Origin: Asterella californica
Lineage: Eukaryota; Streptophyta; Marchantiopsida; Marchantiales; Aytoniaceae
Assembly (NCBI GenBank): GCA_036924285.1
Contig: JAYKYS010000005.1
Span: 124,001-188,000 of the forward strand
Direction: 5' to 3'
Length of the DNA stretch: 64,000 nucleotides
Below the pieces are notes generated by a model. That model did not search any database and was not told the origin of the DNA. It worked only from the letters and a program-made list of their open reading frames with translations. The translations under genes were made by a program, and so were the position numbers. Below are positions 45,856-56,771 of the stretch, one piece after another. Each line of letters begins with the position of its first letter. Within the stretch, counting starts at the first letter, position 1.

Positions 45856-48020
45856 CTACTGTACCGTTGAAATCTCGCTCTTCAATGGTACTCTGCCAAA
45901 ACCCCTAGACTCTCTAAACTCATGAGTAATCTTAGGTAGTGGACGATCTCTCAAGCTATCACGATTCCTCTCATGTTCTGCAGCAACGGTCAAAAACTGA
46001 ACAGCTCTTTTGCCGTCTCTACTACGTATCCTAGCATAGGCTGAACCATCATCCATAACTCGTGTCTCCATTCTAACAGCAGTAATGTAAGGCTGCCCTA
46101 GAATGATAGGATAGGTTGACATGTCTTGTACAAAGAAATTCTGAACATCACTGATGTCACCCACAGTTACCTTGATGTTGGGGCAAGCACCATAGAGTTC
46201 TCCTCGCTGGTTGTTGGCAGCACGGATAAGCCATCCATGGTCGGTGTCTATGGGTCATCTCCCACGCTTGTACAGCTCCTAAGATATCAGATTAATCTCT
46301 GAGCCGTGATCAATCAATGCCACCACAGGTTCCTCTAGATCTCCCAACTTCACCAAGGTCTCTGTCGTTGCTCTTGCCCAATGGTTGTGAGAGTAATGGC
46401 TCTTCTGCGATGCTTCCACCTCATCTTCAAACCTCACGTGCTGATACGATCTCCCTTCTGATACTTGAGAGCAGTAACCAGCAATTTCATCTTCCTCATC
46501 CTCCGACAGTTTGGTCCCTAGAGCGTTAAGCGTAGCTGCTTCACCCAAAATCTGACGTTTCCTCTTGATGATATCTATAATAACCTCATGGAACTCACGC
46601 TTTGCTATCTCAAGAATCTCACCCAAAGTAAACTCAACCTTCCCATTCAAGATACGATTCTCTAACACTTGCTTCAAGTCTGTAGCAATCTCAATGTCAG
46701 ACTGAAGTTTATATGCAGGCATCTTACCCTTCTCCTTGCTCCTCTCCTTCTCCTCTGGTGTTGTAGATGGTAAATCCTTCATAGTTTCCTCTCGAGTAGG
46801 TGTTGTCTCCTGCCTTGCCTTTGGTCTAGCCCTTTCACTCCTTGTAGCAGGTCGTTTGGCTGTAGAAGCCTCACCTGCATCCTCCCTTCTGCGTTTTTCT
46901 TCTAGTACAGCTTCATGCTGACTTCTTGCAACATAAGCATGCACTGACATAGTATCCACAGGGTCATTCCATCCTGTAGTTTCTCTAATTGAGTTGCCAA
47001 CCCTTCGTAGCACATCCTTGTCTAGCTCTGTTCTAGCTACGGACCGCACTACATCAGACCACAACCCAGTAGTCCCTTTCTCTCTCTCCATCTCCACTTT
47101 CACTCCATAGGTAGTAGCATTCACAAAAGAAACAGCATGTGATGCTGATATCTCATTCACAAGTCTCTTCATACCACCCTTGCCAAAATTGGTTCCCAAC
47201 ATCATCCCAGTGTCTCTCATATGGATCTTACCATCTTTGAAGAAGATCAGATCCTTCCTCAATGCATCTAAAAACTCTCCACAATCTCTTCTTACATGGT
47301 CTAGGCTATCACACCATATACAACGATGAACAAAGCCTTCTCTCATCTGAGGTCTTTGCATAGCAGGCTGTACATTCTGCTCCTTCTCTTCTAACCTAGT
47401 GAGCTTAAGCTTAAGCTCCTTCATACCCTTAATCAACTCATCAAGCGGTGAGTCTTCCTCTCTAGCAATTACCAAAGCAGGCTTAGTAAGCAACTGCTTG
47501 ACAGGAATTATCAGAGGTGCTGCTTCACTTACCACCACCTTGTCCCTTCTTCTCTGTCTCTTGATCAGCAAAGAAACAGCCTCTTCAACCTCCTTCCAAT
47601 CAGTCTTCAATCCTCTCTCCTCACTCTTGTCTTCCAGCAACAGCTCAAACTTCTCCTGAATAGTCACGTCCGCTGCTTGTAGGAAAAGCTCGGTCTTCTC
47701 CACCTCTAGTGTAAGCTTCTCTGTCCTAGAAAGTTGAGCATACTGACGATCAAACTCCCTTAACAACTCATTTACAGACAAACCTTTGTTAGGCTTAACC
47801 ACCCACTCCAAGAACGTTCTCTTGGTCACCCTCTCTGAATCTTCAGTGTAGTACTCCTCCTTCAAAGCGCGCATAAAGCTCTCCCAACTCTGTCCTTGCT
47901 GCAGCTTGAGCTCCTTCACACGCCCACGAATCTCAGGCACAACAGCAAGTTCAAAGTTCTCCACCATCTCCTTCTCAGGTACCTTGTTCATCTCCATCTC
48001 CCTAGCATAGTATCGCACGT
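45856..48020 (-). pseudogene. gag: element B gag (second part) and protease
   Basis: Gag resumes at 48020 with VRYYAREMEMNKVPEKEMVE and continues in one frame. Capsid-like part: RTFLEWVVKPNKGLSVNELL. A single CCHC knuckle, CIWCDSLDHVRRDC, is near 47290-47325. The Lys/Arg-rich linker is RPATRSERARPKARQETTPT, and before the protease is CSQVSEGRSYQHVRFEDEVE. The protease has ALIDHGSEINLIS, with DHG where most elements have DTG or DSG. TAG at 46279-46281 and TGA at 46255-46257 interrupt the same frame, which goes on to FFVQDMSTYPIILGQPYITA. It leaves the pol frame at a GGGGTTTT run near 45903. The codons upstream of 48020 in this frame belong to LTR-D and not to gag. Confidence 0.88.
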
Positions 48021-50038
48021 TATCGTGTCGGATATTTTGTGCGTGAAGGATGTCCAGGAAAACACGAGGTTCCTGGCTGTGGAGATGCTGTGTGCCAAAC
48101 AGAGACAAGACAGAGAAGAACAACCACGAAAAGGAATGCTGCGATATACACTCTGAAAGTATGTACACTGTCGATTCTTTCTCCAAACAGCACAAAACTG
48201 AGGAACAGACCAGAGCGGTCTGTAACCTACTTCAGAAGCCCTAAAACAAACCCCTGAAACGCAACTCTAGTCTGAAATCGCCAAAGCGTAGCTCAAAGCA
48301 AGAGGAACTTCTCTTTGCTAACAACCAGAGCCACAACAGTATCATGCGATCCAAACCCAAGTCCAAACCACATCCACACACTAGCTCTTGGCTAAAGCTA
48401 GCTACCACAAGCCATACACAACCAACTAAGTCCTTAACGAACTCAAAGGACGAAACCTGTAGCGAAGGAACTGAAAAAGACCTATCTGGGAACTTTCTCT
48501 TTTCGCCAAACGATCTTCAAATGTTGATAGGGTCTCCTTCCCTGACTCCGTTGGCCCAAGAAACCTTCAGATACGACTCCCGATAGTCGAGATATCGTCA
48601 ATTTTCGGTCGCAGGTGACCGAACCTTCAAAAACTCCTCCCTGCGGCTTATAACCGCTCACACCGCACAAACGGATCGTCTAAACTGATATCCGTCTTCG
48701 CTGGTAGGTAGATCTGGCTACCCTGAACCCAACAAGACTCCAAACAAGCCGTTTGGAGTTCCCCTTGCAAAACTACTCGAGAGATTTGGTCGCAGGCTAC
48801 AAAAAACTGACGTAAATCGGCTCCCTGCGGCTCAAATTTGCTCACCACACCCAAACCAACAATCCAATTCACTTACAGTCTTCTCCTATGCGTACATGAG
48901 GACTCCTTGATCGCGTAGGCACCAAGAACGAAGAGCTTGGCTCACCGATCGCGAAGAACAATCCAATCTCAGGTCGCAGGCGATGAAAACCTGACGCAAG
49001 CGCTTCCCTCCGAGCCAATTTCTCTCACAACTCTCAAACCGCCCGATAAAACTTTGTATCGTCTTCAATTTCCTGAAGAACTCGTTGTTCTGATCCCGAT
49101 GGATCCAAGGACAGCAAGTTTGGACTCCGGAACGGCCCGAACGGTCCAACTCTCCTTCACAGGTAACTGAAAACCCCAATTCTGCTCCCTGCGTCTCAAT
49201 TTCTCCCAGAACACAACCCCCGATCCGTCTCTTCAAGAACCGTCTTAACCTGTGCGTAGCCTGCACAGATCTGAACCCGATGACACCTTGCGCGCGTGTA
49301 TTGGACTTCCCAATTCTCCAAAACATCCATCGACAGGTCGTAGGAACAAGCAAACCCCTTAAGCAGCCCCCTTGCAACAGTCTCTGTACGTACAGTTCTC
49401 TCCTGAAATATAAGAAGCAGACCCCTTGCGTCTTTGATATAACGCCTGAAGCCCTGAATACCCAATCAGCAAGTAACTAGGGGCCTAGCTTGATTTTACC
49501 TTCTTTCGAATCGCATAATTTCTTCTCTGGATGTCCAAACGGAGTAAACAAGATGTCCATGGAAAGCTGACAACGAGCTCTACCCATCCATGTGATGAAA
49601 GTGAAGATCCGAAGTTGCGCCAAAAGCCCGTAAGCTGGGGCCTAGCTTGTTTTCTCCATCTTTCGAGTCTTGTAACTTTTCCACTAGGCGTCCAAACGAA
49701 GTAGATGAAGTGCCTATGGAAAGCTGACAAGGAGCTCTATCCACTGGTGCGATAAAAATGAAGATCCGAAGTGGTGCCAAAAACCCGTAAGCTGGAGCCT
49801 AGCTTATTTTCTCCATCTTTCGAGTCTTGTAACCTTTCCACTAGGCGTCCAAACGAAGTAGACAAAGTGCCTATGGAAAGCTGACAAGGAGCTCTACCCA
49901 TCTATGCGATGAAAATGGAGATCTGAGATTACGCCGAAACCCCGTAAGCAGGGGCCTTGCTTGTCTTCTCATGAGTGTCTTTGGAGCGACAAGCATCGAA
50001 GTTTGAATTTCAGGTAGGAGCCGGTCCACGACACGACA
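48021..50038 (-). repeat. complete LTR-D (2018 bp) with ACGT duplication, inside element B gag
   Basis: The plus strand starts TATCGTGTCGG and ends CACGACACGACA; ACGT flanks it at 48017-48020 and 50039-50042. Removing it restores the gag order SKY-VRYYAREM. The ends TGTCG...CGATA (minus strand) are the TGTCG...CGACA pattern of LTR-B and LTR-E with one change. There is no coding domain. A ~157-bp tandem repeat fills 49480-49975. It is the reference copy for the fragments at 389, 9237, 30474 and 32169. Confidence 0.9.
49480..49975. repeat. ~157-bp tandem repeat in LTR-D (about three units)
   Basis: GGAAAGCTGACAA recurs near 49560, 49718 and 49874, with CTCCATCTTTCGAGTC in each unit. Related doublets are seen at 1430-1710 and 10290-10560. 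The minus strand of a unit stays open (ATSDLHFHHMDGRAPC-like peptides), but the unit is not a coding sequence I recognise. Repeats of this kind in an LTR are often enhancer-like. Confidence 0.7.
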
Positions 50039-50250
50039 ACGTACTTGGAAATATCTGTCCCCTTGAACTGGTCCATCTGATGCACCACAGATTGCAACGC
50101 CTTGGTTGCTAATACCTCCTTCCTCTCTGTGCTCTGCTGCTGCTGCATAAACATGGAAAAAGCTTGGAACATCTTCATCGTAGCAGCATCCAACTGAACA
50201 GGTTGCTGAGCAGCAGCAGCAGCTCCACTTGATGATCCTTGGTTGGCCAT
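50039..50250 (-). pseudogene. gag: element B gag N-terminus
   Basis: ATG at 50250 gives MANQGSSSGAAAAAQQPVQL, then KMFQAFSMFMQQQQSTERKE and VHQMDQFKGTDISKY, where LTR-D interrupts. The rest of gag follows at 48020. The start is well placed, 76 bp from the LTR and the first ATG after it. An Ala/Gln-rich head followed by QFKGTDISKY is the usual opening of a gypsy capsid. Confidence 0.85.
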
Positions 50251-50292
50251 GATATCTGATCCTGTAACACTCTCAAGAAAACTCCCACCCTA

Positions 50293-50324
50293 GGTGTTTC
50301 ACGTCGAGTTCACCGTGAAACACC
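50293..50324 (-). promoter_or_regulatory. 11-bp perfect hairpin at the primer-site position of element B
   Basis: GGTGTTTCACG (50293-50303) and CGTGAAACACC (50314-50324) are exact reverse complements around a 10-base loop. The hairpin is two bases from the inner edge of the 5' LTR, exactly where a TGG-type tRNA primer site should be. No match to a common tRNA end (iMet, Asp, Lys) is visible. Confidence 0.8.
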
Positions 50325-50326
50325 GG

Positions 50327-51700
50327 TGTCGGAGTGTGTATCCGTCTACCTAGGAAAGCGCCGGGCTTCTGGCTGTGGTTGTTCACTCAAGAGGTTGGCT
50401 TTCAGGTTACAACAGGGGCTATAAACACTCACACAGATGTGTAAGATCTAGTAATATACCCAGAAGGCGAAATTCAGGTCTAGCTGGCAGTAATAGGATC
50501 CGGCGGTGAACTTTGACACTCACGGAGAGGAAAACTATGAAGGTTTAGACTTCTAAACTTCTCCTTCATGCAAATGAGGTACTACTGAACTCACAGACAA
50601 AGTTTCAGCCTGAGATCAAATTCTAACACGGAGATATGAACAGAAAAGTTTTGAGCAAGAAAACTACGGCAATTTCTGGTACTTAGATGGCTATTTCGAC
50701 CTATAACAGGAGTTTGGCTCGATCAATTTCGAAGTTTCTTACAGGATTTGCAGTTCACAGCTTGCTGAACACTCCTGTGAAGTTGGGACTCCTGATTGTT
50801 TGTAGAACTCCAGATCTCCTTCCCTGAAGTCGCTGCTCTAGATTAAGAGCTTTTCAGACCCCCTCGGCTTCAGCGGCCGCCCTGAATTGCTCAGTCAGTC
50901 AACCGATATGAAAATTTTTGTGAAATCGTAGCCCTGCTGGCAGAGAACACAACCTCGAAGTTTTGAAGCAATTTCCTCAAATCTGCTGCGAGTGACACTG
51001 AAAACCCTAAATCCAACAAAAGTGATTCAATTCTAGCACAATTCGAACTTCAATTGGTCATAACTTCGTCTTTATTGCATCAAATCGATCGAAAATTTCA
51101 CTGGAAGTGCTTGGCATGACGAGCCCTCTCTCCCTGTGCTCTCCGATTTCGAAGATCCCCCACCAAATGCTCGAACTCCACTCTAGAGCTCTGTTTCTAA
51201 ATTTAGAGTTTAACAAAAGACAAAAACAGACCAATGGGAGTTCATAGCTCCACTTGGTTGTCCTTTAGTACCCTTAACCACGTGGCAACTTAGTTTTACT
51301 CGTAGGCTACCACGTCAAGCTCCCTAGAGTGCCAACGTAAAACTTAAACTACCTAAAATGACACGCAGCCCCGAAAAATAACTTAAATCAGCTAGAAAGC
51401 GTGCATGGGCGACAAGTAAGTACAACCCATGAGCTCAAACCCCTATCAGCATGGAAACCCTAAGTTATGTACATTGAACGTCATAGACAAGTAAGAAATC
51501 ACTTGCACAAACGCACAAATGCTTGAACAAGATAACTAGCATACTATCAGCCTACTAGGACTTAAAATAGTATTAACACCGTATGCAAAGGTGTCAAACA
51601 TATACATAAAGGACTAGAAGTAATATGAGCTAACTTCTAGAACTACTAAACCTAAGCGTCGGAGTAGAAGTCAAGCATGTAGTCGCCAAGTAGCACGATA
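50327..51700 (-). repeat. element B 5' LTR (1374 bp)
   Basis: The plus strand starts TGTCGGAGTGTGTATCC and ends TAGCACGATA, a changed form of GCGCGACA. It is collinear with the 3' LTR (40170-42344) apart from the nested insert there. It contains a GCGGCCGC site near 50873. The right flank GCGC (51701-51704) returns to LINE sequence. Confidence 0.93.
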
Positions 51701-53419
51701 GCGCATGAACCAGCTCTCAAGAAAGTCATGGACAACAGCATCGTTCAAAAGCTTTGCAAGTATAGGAATGAGAGAATCACCTCCCCATTGTAATCGCTCA
51801 GCCGAAAGTCTTTCCAAATCCTCAAATTACCCCTTGCTAGCTTTGTAAGTTGCGACCGCACCTCGTCCACTGAGAAAGTATGTAGTAATCCTTCACCTTG
51901 TGAAAAAATAGAGTTTTTTGACATATGATCTCAAAACTGCAAGATCAAGGAAGATGAATGTGTGGTCAAATGCCTCCAAAAAGCTTTGGGATTCTTCTGA
52001 AGATAAGAAGCAAGCTCTAAGCCTTTCTTCCTCAAAAAAGATCTCTTTTTGCACTTCACCAGCTTCTTGTACAAGGTTGTAACTTCCAACTCACAAACTT
52101 TATCCTAGCAAGCTTACACTCTTCATCAAACCAACCATTGCAAAGTTTACCTCCGAATTTTCTACTCGAGTGGTTAGAAAAGAACTGGGTAGTAACCTTC
52201 TTCAAGATATTAGTCAGTTGTGAATCACAATGATCAAAATCATTGTTCCACTTTGTGATAGATATCAAGTCTTCAAGAATAGCAAGGTACAAATGTCTTT
52301 TGTGGTGGTCAAGACGGAGCTTAGACATATTGTTGCTATCACCAAATCCATTTGGCTTGGAAGAGTAAGAAAAGCTAGACGAGAGAAGTGAGAATAACAA
52401 AAGAGTATGATCTGATTCAGGTTAGAGATCCAATATTTCAAACGTGTAAACAAAAGAACTATCAGTAGCTGAAGCAAGGAGATAGTCTATTATGCTTGTT
52501 CCAGACGTAGAGACATAAATGTTTTGACTAGAATGAGAGAAACGAGATGTAACGTTTAAAACTTTCAAACTGCAGACTGCTTCAAAGGTTAAAAAATGCT
52601 CTTTCATATTCATTGTGGAAGTATATAGGAGATACGAGATCAGATAGGATCATCGTCTTCTTCTAGAATAGAAGAGTGATGAGGAGCATAAAATTGTGTG
52701 AATTGGCAAGTACGGATTCTGGCATTGAAGTCTTCGATTATAAAGACCTTGTCTTTCTCTTGATATTTCTAAACATCAACAGAAAGACAATAGAATGATT
52801 GACTCATACTACAAGCTTGGTGAGATAAATGAGCATGTTCAAAGGTGCAAAATAGCATATTGTAATATAACATGCAGATCTAATCTCTTCACCAACTCGA
52901 AGCCAATGATATTGCCCCCAACACGTTCAAAGATGTTCCATCTCTCACACCAGGCCACCACATCAACGTACTAACCAAAAAAAAGTGTAGCTCTTAGAGC
53001 TTGACAAGGTAGTCTCGTCTTTTCGGGAGATCTCATCTTAGATACATAAATGATAGTCAAGTAAAGTGCTTCAACTTCCAAAGGTATACAACACCAGCAA
53101 GGAGCATAGCATATGATGTTTGGCATCGAACACCAAGCTCCACTTGTAAGAAGACATTCTGAACTTTTTCAATACGCTCCCATGCTAGTTATTTTTTCAA
53201 TACGCTCTCACGCTCCCACTAGTTACTAATCGTACTAGTAGTCTTCGTATTAGTATTGATTCTTATGTTAGTCATTGATTTTAGGTTTTGTGATGTTGTT
53301 TTGTCTTTTTGTCTTTTGACTTTTAGGGTCTTCCGAGCATGATTGTTATCATTTATCATTTATCATTTACCATGCTCCTTTCTTTGCTCCAGCACCCCAT
53401 ACTTGAACACCATAAGCTC
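51701..53419 (-). pseudogene. LINE ORF2 fragments of a diverged subfamily
   Basis: The minus strand encodes, with many stops, the RT finger start (51701-51850), the linker with RKFGGKLCNGWFDEECKLAR (52056-52400) and the endonuclease end (SSFVYTFEILDL, 52422-52613). From 52915 comes the C-terminal part, so RT is deleted between. At 53187-53370 a short plus-strand LINE 3' end is inserted: TTTTGACTTTTAGGGTCTTC, then TTATCATTTATCATTTATC, with CCATGCT on both sides. Protein and DNA differ clearly from the main LINE family, so this is an older subfamily. Confidence 0.75.
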
Positions 53420-54052
53420 TAGTTGAGCTGCTTCCAACAAGACCAAGATTGTAGGATTTGAAGTAGAAGTGACACTAGGAGGACTATTTTTATTCTCGTT
53501 ATTCATGAACAGCTGAACGAAAATGGTCATTGCAGTCGCTCTGATTGATAGTTTCGTACAATCTTGGTACCGTTGGAAAGCACTCGTTGAGGCGCTTCTA
53601 ACAAGATGAGGATTGCGAAATTTGAAGCAAAATTGACATTGGGAGGAGTGTTCCTATTCTCGCTGACCAAGAAAACTCATTTTCTCAACAGTCAGAAGAA
53701 AACGGTTATTGTGGACGTTGGGGTTGATAGTTTCTTTCATGTTTGGTACCGTTGGAAAGCTTTCATAGAGGCGCTTCCAACAAGACGAGGATTGTAAGAT
53801 TTGAAGCAGAATTAACACTGGGAGAGATGTTTCTATTCTCGTTGTTCAAGAAAACTCATTTCCTGAACAGCTAGACAGAAACGGTCATTGCGAGCGTTGT
53901 GTTTGATAGTTTTGTGCATGTTTGATACTGTTGGAAAGCCCTCGCTGAGGCCCTTCCAAAAAATCCATGCTTGTGTGATTTGGAGAAGAATTGAGATCAT
54001 GAGATCTATTTCTATTCCATGGATCTGTTTGAAGTAGTTTTTGCTCTTGCAG
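53420..54052 (+). promoter_or_regulatory. LINE 5'-UTR monomers of the diverged subfamily
   Basis: Three imperfect units are marked by TGGTACCGTTGGAAAGC near 53560 and 53742 and TTGATACTGTTGGAAAGCC near 53920, a spacing of ~180 bp. They end at the ORF1 start (54053). They align with the minus-strand monomers of the main family (shared CTTGGTACC.TTGGAAAG core), so tandem monomers predate the split of the two subfamilies. Confidence 0.7.
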
Positions 54053-54800
54053 ATGATGGAGGATATTAAACAACTCCTTCATAAGGTACTTGCTACGGTG
54101 GAAGAGGTATCTGTTGAAGTTGCAGATCTGCATCGTGAGCTTATTTCACACAAGAATGAGCTTACCACCGTTATCGCAGATGTTCATGCATTGAAGAAAA
54201 TGCAAACGGTTGTAGCCAAGTAGGTTGTAGAGAAGTTGGAGATGAAAATAAAATCTTATGCAGAAGCTACCAAGGTGGCTCAAGTCTCTTATTTTCAAGA
54301 GCAAGAGAATGAGAAGCAGAACCAACTCTCTAGGGTGAAGAACGTGAGAATCTCTGGTTTATCGGAGACAGAAAGGAAGACACCAAGGAAGCTGCTACCA
54401 CTTTCTTTGTTGATATGCTTCATGTTCACAAGCCTGTACTAGTTCATACCTATCGCATCGGACAGAAGGACTCACAACCTTGATCCATACTCGCGAAGTT
54501 TGCTGACCAAGCACAAGAAGATACATCAATGGTTAACAAAGCTGTCCTTAAAGGGAGACAAATCTGATTGGATCCAGATCTTACACCACTAAAAGCTGAA
54601 GCCAAGCCCAATGAGCTCACTAAGATAAAAGAAGCTCAACAAGGAGGGTTTGTTGGTTTTTTTAGAGATGGACGTGCTGTGATTACTCAAAAGAAACGAG
54701 ATGTCTCCAAATAGCAATTCTTGACCCTCAGAGTTATGATGTGAAACATTCATGAGCTTACCTAGTCAAAGTACAGAAGTGGTTAACCGATTTGGGATAA
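54053..54800 (+). pseudogene. LINE ORF1 (whole, broken) and the start of ORF2
   Basis: ATG at 54053 gives MMEDIKQLLHKVLATVEEVS. The coiled coil continues to HALKKMQTVVAK, with a stop near 54221. Then come EMKIKSYAEATKVAQVSYFQ and the RNA-binding half: VRISGLSE, FFVDMLHVHKPVLVHTYRIG, LAKFADQAQEDTSMVNKAVL, GGFVGFFRDGRAVITQKK. It ends with TAG at 54712-54714, about 220 codons in all, with a frameshift near 54375. ORF2 starts at 54736 (third codon TGA) and is cut at 54800, where element C begins. This is the only copy showing full ORF1 order: coiled coil, then an RRM-like part as in L1 ORF1. Confidence 0.8.
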
Positions 54801-54930
54801 GACCTCCTAGATCACATCCTCCATAACCAAAGAAGACAAGGTTACTACGCTCAGCAAGCCGTGGACTGGTACTTGAGAGGACTGTCTCAAGATATGGAGT
54901 TGTATCGTAGAAGAGGAGGAAGTGATAACT
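54801..54930 (+). pseudogene. gag: element C gag piece (5' of LINE insertions)
   Basis: The plus strand encodes DLLDHI, then YYAQQAVDWYLRGLSQDMEL, matching element A gag LLDHIPQNQ and AQQAVDWYLGGLSQDMELYC. It breaks off at GGSDN before minus-strand LINE sequence, and the next gag residues (QYETSSI) follow at 57613. The part upstream of this is gone. Confidence 0.8.
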
Positions 54931-56771
54931 AAGTATGAATGAATGAATATCAAGTCCGGAAGACCCAAAGAGTCAAAAGACAGAAAAAAACACAATACAA
55001 AGTCAACATGTGAGCCTAAGAAACCCTAGGAGATCGTATCAATGCAAAATAGCATTGTTACGACAAGAAACTATGAATGAATGAATGAATGAATGAATAT
55101 AAACCCCGGAAGACCCAAAGAGTCAAAAGGCAGAAAAAAAAATAATACAAAGTCAACATGTGAGCCTAGGAAACCCTAGGAGATCGTATCAATGCAAAAG
55201 AGCATTGGTACGACAAGAAACTATATCTCTAATATAAAGCCCTAGTGGGAGAGCTGACATCTGTAAAAATGTATAGAAATCACTAGCAACTATCTTATGT
55301 CTACATCTAATCTCATCATACAAGGGACATACAATGAATACAATGAAATAGGTGATCGGAGATACTCTTGTTCACAATATACCAATATGGGACTGATCTG
55401 CTGCTGATAGTAAGCCATCTTGGTCTTGGATTGAGACCATATAACATGTAAAAGATTTCTGAATCAACTCCCGAAGAGCAATAGGTGGAAGGTCAAAATC
55501 ACATTAAAAAATGTTTCATTTTCCACACCAAGCCACCACATCAGCATACCAACCGAATGAGAATGTAACTCTTAGAGCTTGACAACGTAATCTCGTCTCT
55601 CCAAGAGATCTTACTCTTAAGACATAAATGATAGTCAAGTAAAGAGCTTCAGCTTCCACGGATAAGCAACCAGATTCAGCAAGGAGCATAGCATATGGTG
55701 TTTGGCATCTTGCACTAAGCTCCACTTGTAAGAACACTTTTTGAACCTTCTCAATACATTCCCAAGCTCCTTTTCTTGCACCAGGCCCCCACACTTAAAA
55801 ACACCATAAAGTATCACAGGCAAAACCAAACTCCTGAAGAGAAACTTTCTCAAATCCCATGCTAAGAGATGAGCACGTCGACAATGATTCAAAAGAGAGT
55901 ACAAAGCTTTGTAACCAGCTTCAACTCTCTTATGAGTGCACAAAACCCAACTGTAGTTATGAGAGAAGTCAATGCCCAAGTACTTGTAACTCTCCACTTG
56001 TTGTAAAACTTGACCCTTGTAGAGAAAAGAATGGCAAACTTTTGAACCCACCACCATCATCTTGGACTTCAAAAGGTTCACTTCCATCTGCATGTTGTTG
56101 CAAAAGACCTCAAGAGCATCCAAATGTCGTTGTAAACTCAAAGGATCACGTGATAGAAGAATGATATCATTAACATAAACCAATGCTTGAATGATATACA
56201 TTCCCAACTTCACGACTTCTCCTCCAAATTCAACAAGACATCTCTCCATGTCATCAATGAAAACACCAAATAGAGTAGAGGAGAGAGGACAACCTTGAAT
56301 GATTTCAATGGTGCTAAGATCTCTTTTGATTATGGCGAGGTAAGCTTCACATAAACTCATCCATAGAGTTTAGAAACCGCTGCTATCTTGTCTTTAGGAA
56401 CACCATTAGCAACAAGTCTGTCTCCTAAGAGCTTCCTAAGCACCCTATCAAAAGCTTTTGTGTAATCGATAAAAGCAGCATAGAGAGATTTACCATTGCC
56501 TTTGGACTTCTCCCAAGCAACACAAAGACAAAAGATATGATCAATGGTGCTTAAGGTAGGACAAAAACTTGCTTGTGAATGAGCTCTCACATTTGATCCT
56601 TCTGCCCAAACACTGAGTTTTCTCTCTAGCAAGCTCCCATACAACTTGGCAAAGATGTTGTCCACCATAATAGTTTTATAGTTGATAACATCATCCTTCT
56701 TGCTTGACTTGTGAATGAGAACCACTTTGCGCATGAACCAACTCTTAGGGAAACCATGTACAACAGTATCA
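54931..56771 (-). pseudogene. two LINE 3' ends and an RT remnant
   Basis: A 140-bp LINE 3' end (54931-55073) is followed by a second copy whose (ATTC)n end is at 55074-55098. That copy encodes, in pieces, the ORF2 C-terminus and thumb (RKFLFRSLVLPVILYGVFKC) and a palm reading YVNDIILLSRDPLSL at 55635-56360, in which the catalytic YADD is YVND. Then FIDYTKAFDRVLRKLLGDRL and the fingers (56357-56734). Endonuclease and ORF1 are deleted, and at ~56771 the monomers begin directly. Inactive by the D-to-N change alone. Confidence 0.8.

Larger units (their letters stand above)
40170..51700 (-). mobile_element. element B: Ty3/gypsy retrotransposon with both LTRs
   Basis: The LTRs are 50327-51700 (5') and 40170-42344 (3', with a nested insert). 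The flanks are ACGC (40166-40169) and GCGC (51701-51704); other LINE copies have one GCGC at this place (about 36576), so the target duplication was GCGC. A single gag-pro-pol frame can be traced from 50250 to 42393 with stops and two 1-base frameshifts. A complete LTR-D (48021-50038) splits gag. The LTRs differ at roughly 15-20 positions by eye over ~1373 bp, so insertion was recent but not current. Confidence 0.93.

Noticed and set aside
48021..48195. N-terminal 58 residues of the open frame that leads into element B gag
   Set aside because: They are read from LTR-D DNA that interrupts gag; the true N-terminus is at 50250.
49480..49975. CRISPR-like spaced repeat
   Set aside because: The units are adjacent, ~157 bp long and imperfect, with no spacers; it is a tandem repeat in an LTR.
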